Origin: JAWLDB01 sp041686915
GTDB taxonomy: Bacteria; Bacillota; UBA994; UBA5500
Assembly: GCA_041686915.1 (NCBI GenBank)
Contig: JAWLDB010000128.1
Coordinates: 1 to 8,036 of the forward strand
Direction: 5' to 3'
Length of the DNA stretch: 8,036 nt
A model generated the notes under the pieces. That model saw only the letters and a list, made by a program, of their open reading frames with translations. It did no database searches and was not told the origin of the DNA. How positions within the stretch are numbered: position 1 is the stretch's first letter; every line of letters starts with the position of its first letter. Made by a program: the position numbers and the translations under genes. This document shows positions 5,962 through 8,036 of this stretch, piece after piece.

Positions 5962-7365
5962 TTAAGAGATGTGCAGAGCCTTCATACGATACTGCAGGGT
6001 TTGCCGCGGTATGCCCAACGTCGCCGCTGCCTGGCTGATGTTTCCGTTTGCTTGCCGCAAGGACTGTTCTATCATGGTAATCTCCACCTCTGCCAGTGCT
6101 TCCCGCAGCGGTTTGTTCAGGTCAAGCCCAGGCGAGTCGCGACTGCCCTGCAGGGAAATCCGGTTCCCGGTTAGATGCGGGGGCAGGCTATCCAGGCTGA
6201 TAATGTCCTGGTCGGTGATATTTAAGGCACCCTCGATGGCGTGCTCCAGTTCCCGTACGTTACCTGGCCAGTCGTAGCGGTGGAAGACCTGTGAGACTTC
6301 ATCGGAAAGCCCAAGCACCCTCTTACCGAACTGCTGATTGTATCTGTCGAGGAAGAACTGTACCAGAAGCGGAAGATCCTCGCGGCGTTCCCGCAGCGGA
6401 GGCAGGTTCAGCTGCACTACATTTACCCGGAAGTACAAGTCTTCGCGCAAAGAGCCGTTACGTACGGCATGCCAAGGGTCGACATTCATCGCCACCATGA
6501 TGCGAACGTCAATCGGCCTGACTCGTGAGTCGCCAATCCGGCGCACGTTATGCTCCTGAATAACCCTGAGCAGTTTAGCTTGCAGGGATAGAGGCATGGC
6601 ATTGATCTCGTCCAAAAAGATAGTGCCACCATCTGCGACTTCAAACAGTCCTGGACGGTTTTCTGCCCCGGTGAAGCTACCTCGTGTGGTGCCGAACAAT
6701 ATGCTCTCCAACAGGGTTTCGGGCAGGGCAGCACAGTTTTGGGCAATGAAGGGCTTGCCAGCACGAGGGCTGGCGTTATGAACTGACTGAACCAGCAGCT
6801 CCTTGCCTGTCCCCGTTTCACCGTAGACCAGGATGGACGAGGTGGATTGCGCAGCCCGCATGGCTGTTCGCTTCAGCTCAACGAACTTGGCCGTTTGGCC
6901 TATCAGATCGTTGAAAGTGTAGCGCGCAAGCTGTTTTTCTCCTCGTTTGTTTGAGCGGTCAAACATGCGCGCCTGTAAATCCACTAGGCGTTCGGAAAGC
7001 TCGCGCACTTCTGTAATGTCTTTGGAGACTTCTATCGCAGCCATCAGCTTCCCGTCCAGGATGATTGGCCAGGTACTGTTGATAGTGGTGATTCTATTGC
7101 CTTTATAGTTGTTAAAAGACTGCTGTTGGTTGAGGATGGGCTGCAGCGTGCTGCTGACTTTGAGCAAGGTGCTGCTGTCACCATCAAGCGATGGGTAGAC
7201 GTCAAGCACATGCTGGCCTATTACCTGTTCTACTTCCATGCCTTCCAAGTGAGCGGCTGCCTGGTTGTAAAACAGAGTTACCCCCGTGGCATCCACTACG
7301 TGAATACCTACGTCAACCAGGCGCAGGATAGCGTCTAACGTTTGTCTTAGAAAGCGTTCTTCCAT
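5962..7365 (-). CDS. Sigma-54-dependent transcriptional activator (PAS, AAA+, Fis-type HTH)
   Basis: This is an enhancer-binding protein of 467 residues that would use ATP to open sigma-54 promoters. A single PAS sensor spans about 8-115, then a short linker. The AAA+ domain spans about 150-380, with Walker A GETGTGKE (182-189), the sigma-54 contact loop as GSFTGA (229-234, instead of GAFTGA), Walker B IFLDE ending at Asp252-Glu253, and the WPGNVREL sensor II segment (366-373). A Fis-type helix-turn-helix fills 430-467. There is no receiver domain, so control is probably by a small ligand of the PAS domain, possibly lysine or a pathway intermediate; the ligand is unknown. The frame is open to 7533, but the upstream 56 codons translate the palindromic region and lack a good ribosome site. 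The ATG at 7365 has AGGGGG six bases upstream. Its location just upstream of the sigma-54 promoter of kdd suggests it controls lysine fermentation. Confidence 0.93.
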   Translation of the reverse strand: MEERFLRQTLDAILRLVDVGIHVVDATGVTLFYNQAAAHLEGMEVEQVIGQHVLDVYPSLDGDSSTLLKVSSTLQPILNQQQSFNNYKGNRITTINSTWPIILDGKLMAAIEVSKDITEVRELSERLVDLQARMFDRSNKRGEKQLARYTFNDLIGQTAKFVELKRTAMRAAQSTSSILVYGETGTGKELLVQSVHNASPRAGKPFIAQNCAALPETLLESILFGTTRGSFTGAENRPGLFEVADGGTIFLDEINAMPLSLQAKLLRVIQEHNVRRIGDSRVRPIDVRIMVAMNVDPWHAVRNGSLREDLYFRVNVVQLNLPPLRERREDLPLLVQFFLDRYNQQFGKRVLGLSDEVSQVFHRYDWPGNVRELEHAIEGALNITDQDIISLDSLPPHLTGNRISLQGSRDSPGLDLNKPLREALAEVEITMIEQSLRQANGNISQAAATLGIPRQTLQYRMKALHIS

Positions 7366-7371
7366 AAGCAA

Positions 7372-7377
7372 CCCCCT
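7372..7377 (-). promoter_or_regulatory. Ribosome binding site fixing the activator start at 7365
   Basis: AGGGGG on the minus strand lies six bases before the ATG. It supports the shorter 467-residue activator over the 523-residue open frame beginning in the palindromic region. Confidence 0.75.
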
Positions 7378-7388
7378 GACAAGTTTTC

Positions 7389-7400
7389 GGCAGTACTGCC
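7389..7400. repeat. 12-bp palindrome in the leader of the activator gene
   Basis: GGCAGTACTGCC is a perfect inverted repeat centred about 30 bases upstream of the activator ATG. It could be a small operator, but it is short, no second copy was noticed near the kdd promoter, and it may be chance. Confidence 0.35.
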
Positions 7401-7459
7401 CAATTTTCATCGCATTGTGATTTCTGTTTTGGTCTGCTGCTTTCCTGCACGAAGTCCAA

Positions 7460-7468
7460 AATATAGCA
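7460..7468 (-). promoter_or_regulatory. Possible extended -10 promoter of the activator gene
   Basis: The minus strand reads TGCTATATT, an extended -10 type element (TGN followed by a TATAAT-like hexamer). No TTGACA-like -35 is present at the usual distance; that place is taken by palindrome copy 2. Transcription would begin near 7453, giving a leader of almost 90 bases. This is a weak candidate, offered because no better promoter was found between the agmatinase terminator and the activator. Confidence 0.3.
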
Positions 7469-7472
7469 AAAT

Positions 7473-7494
7473 GCCCCACGGCATGCCGTGGGGC
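7473..7494. repeat. Perfect 22-bp palindrome with GGCATGCC core (copy 2)
   Basis: Each half is GCCCCACGGCA or its exact complement. The core CGGCATGCCG equals that of copies 1 and 3, while the outer arms differ yet still pair perfectly. On the minus strand it is followed by CATTTTGC, a short T-run that could give weak termination. It directly precedes the candidate -10 element of the activator gene. Confidence 0.85.
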
Positions 7495-7518
7495 TACGGT
7501 AACGCAGCAATCTTCAGG

Positions 7519-7547
7519 GTAGCCGCACGGCATGCCGTGCGGTCTAC
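7519..7547. repeat. Palindrome with GGCATGCC core and GTAG/CTAC ends (copy 3)
   Basis: The inner 20 bp (7523-7542) form a perfect palindrome with half-site CCGCACGGCA. Outside it, GTAG (7519-7522) and CTAC (7544-7547) extend the pairing with a single unpaired T at 7543. Its centre is 49 bp from that of copy 2. The GTAG/CTAC ends match those of copy 1. Confidence 0.8.
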
Positions 7548-7566
7548 ACTGATTGCGGGGTATAAG

Positions 7567-7590
7567 AAAGCGGCCCGTTAGGACCGCTTT
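7567..7590 (-). terminator. Rho-independent terminator of the agmatinase gene
   Basis: On the minus strand a stem of AAAGCGG with CCGCTTT, extended by a T-G and two C-G pairs, closes a four-base TAAC loop. It begins seven bases after the agmatinase stop codon and leads into TTTCTTATA. It separates the agmatinase gene from the activator gene, which therefore needs its own promoter or read-through. Confidence 0.8.
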
Positions 7591-7597
7591 GCTAATG

Positions 7598-8036
7598 CTA
7601 CTTTAGGAAAGACAGAAGGGCTTCCCTGACCAACTTGGCTGCCAGGAGCTGGGTGATCTCAGACCCGTCCAAAATCGGCGCGACCTCAACCAGGTCAAAC
7701 GCCACAACGTTACAGTCTCCTAACAGGTGGATGGCTCTTAGCATGTCAGCGCTGGTGCAGCCGCCTGGCTCAGGCGTTCCGGTACCAGGTGCATATGCCG
7801 GGTCAAGCACGTCTATGTCCAAAGTGACATAAACGGGCTTGCCTTTCAGTTGAGGCAGGGCTTGCTCTAGCCCAGGGAAAACGCGCTCTGAGTAAAGGTG
7901 CGTGTACTCCTTGGCGAACTCGAGCTCCTCTTTTTCTCCGGACCTGATCCCAAACTGATATACGCGTTTGGGACCGAGAGTGCGGGCAACCTTGCCGATA
8001 ACTGTAGCGTGAGAATCGTCTTCGCCAAAGAACTCC
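7598..8036 (-). CDS. speB: Agmatinase/ureohydrolase family protein (C-terminal part, cut by the window edge)
   Basis: These 145 residues are the C-terminal half of an arginase/agmatinase-family manganese enzyme; the start and the first metal motifs are outside the window. The family signature is clear: VTLDIDVLDPAYAPGTGTPE followed by PGG, in which the two aspartates of DID bind metal. Upstream, YQFGIRSGEKEEL and DSHATVI fit SpeB-type agmatinases. Downstream, VVAFDLVEVAPILD is the usual glutamate-containing segment before the end, which lies at the family's normal place. Agmatinase hydrolyses agmatine to putrescine and urea; substrate cannot be fixed from this half, and guanidinobutyrase or another ureohydrolase is possible. 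It is followed by its own terminator, so it is probably a separate unit from the lysine genes. Confidence 0.88.
   Translation of the reverse strand, partial: EFFGEDDSHATVIGKVARTLGPKRVYQFGIRSGEKEELEFAKEYTHLYSERVFPGLEQALPQLKGKPVYVTLDIDVLDPAYAPGTGTPEPGGCTSADMLRAIHLLGDCNVVAFDLVEVAPILDGSEITQLLAAKLVREALLSFLK

Noticed and set aside
7366..7533. N-terminal extension of the activator by 56 codons
   Set aside because: It translates through palindrome copy 2, has no convincing ribosome site and no PAS-like content; ATG 7365 has a good ribosome site.
7473..7547. CRISPR array
   Set aside because: Only two palindromes with different arms and no regular direct-repeat and spacer pattern.

Overview
The window carries most of a lysine-fermentation gene cluster from an anaerobic bacterium, with every convincing gene on the minus strand. 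The lineage is most likely a Clostridia-type Firmicute of moderate GC content. That is inferred from strong GGAGG-type ribosome binding sites, tight gene packing, a sigma-54 activator of the RocR style next to an amino-acid catabolic operon, and the pathway itself. The species cannot be fixed from the sequence, and lysine fermenters also occur in Fusobacteria and other anaerobic phyla.

In transcription order (right to left) the layout is as follows. (1) The C-terminal part of an agmatinase/ureohydrolase (7598-8036, cut by the right edge) ends in a rho-independent hairpin (7567-7590). (2) A 232-bp intergenic region holds two palindromes with a shared GGCATGCC core, a possible extended -10 promoter and a small 12-bp palindrome. 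(3) A sigma-54 activator follows (PAS + AAA+ + Fis-type HTH, start reassigned to 7365). (4) A 138-bp intergenic region holds a third, perfect 28-bp palindrome with the same core and a well-formed -24/-12 sigma-54 promoter. (5) Five closely spaced genes follow: kdd, kamA, kamB, kamC and the first 244 codons of kamD, which runs off the left edge.

The enzymes form one route. KamA makes L-beta-lysine. KamD, with KamE (not in the window), migrates the terminal amino group to give 3,5-diaminohexanoate. Kdd deaminates that oxidatively to 5-amino-3-oxohexanoate. KamB (P-loop NTPase) and KamC (MutS-like ATPase without DNA-mismatch or Smr domains) lie between the two aminomutases and are best explained as maintenance or reactivation factors for the B12/PLP-dependent 5,6-aminomutase. 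The later enzymes Kce and Kal, and KamE, are absent here and may lie beyond the left edge.

The regulatory logic is readable. The activator gene lies directly upstream of a -24/-12 promoter that would drive kdd-kamA-kamB-kamC-kamD as one transcript. The most open questions are the mechanism of KamB/KamC, the signal sensed by the PAS domain, and whether the GGCATGCC palindromes are activator sites or a dispersed repeat family. No RNA genes, CRISPR arrays, insertion sequences or riboswitches were recognised, and no gene-free stretch exceeds 300 bases.
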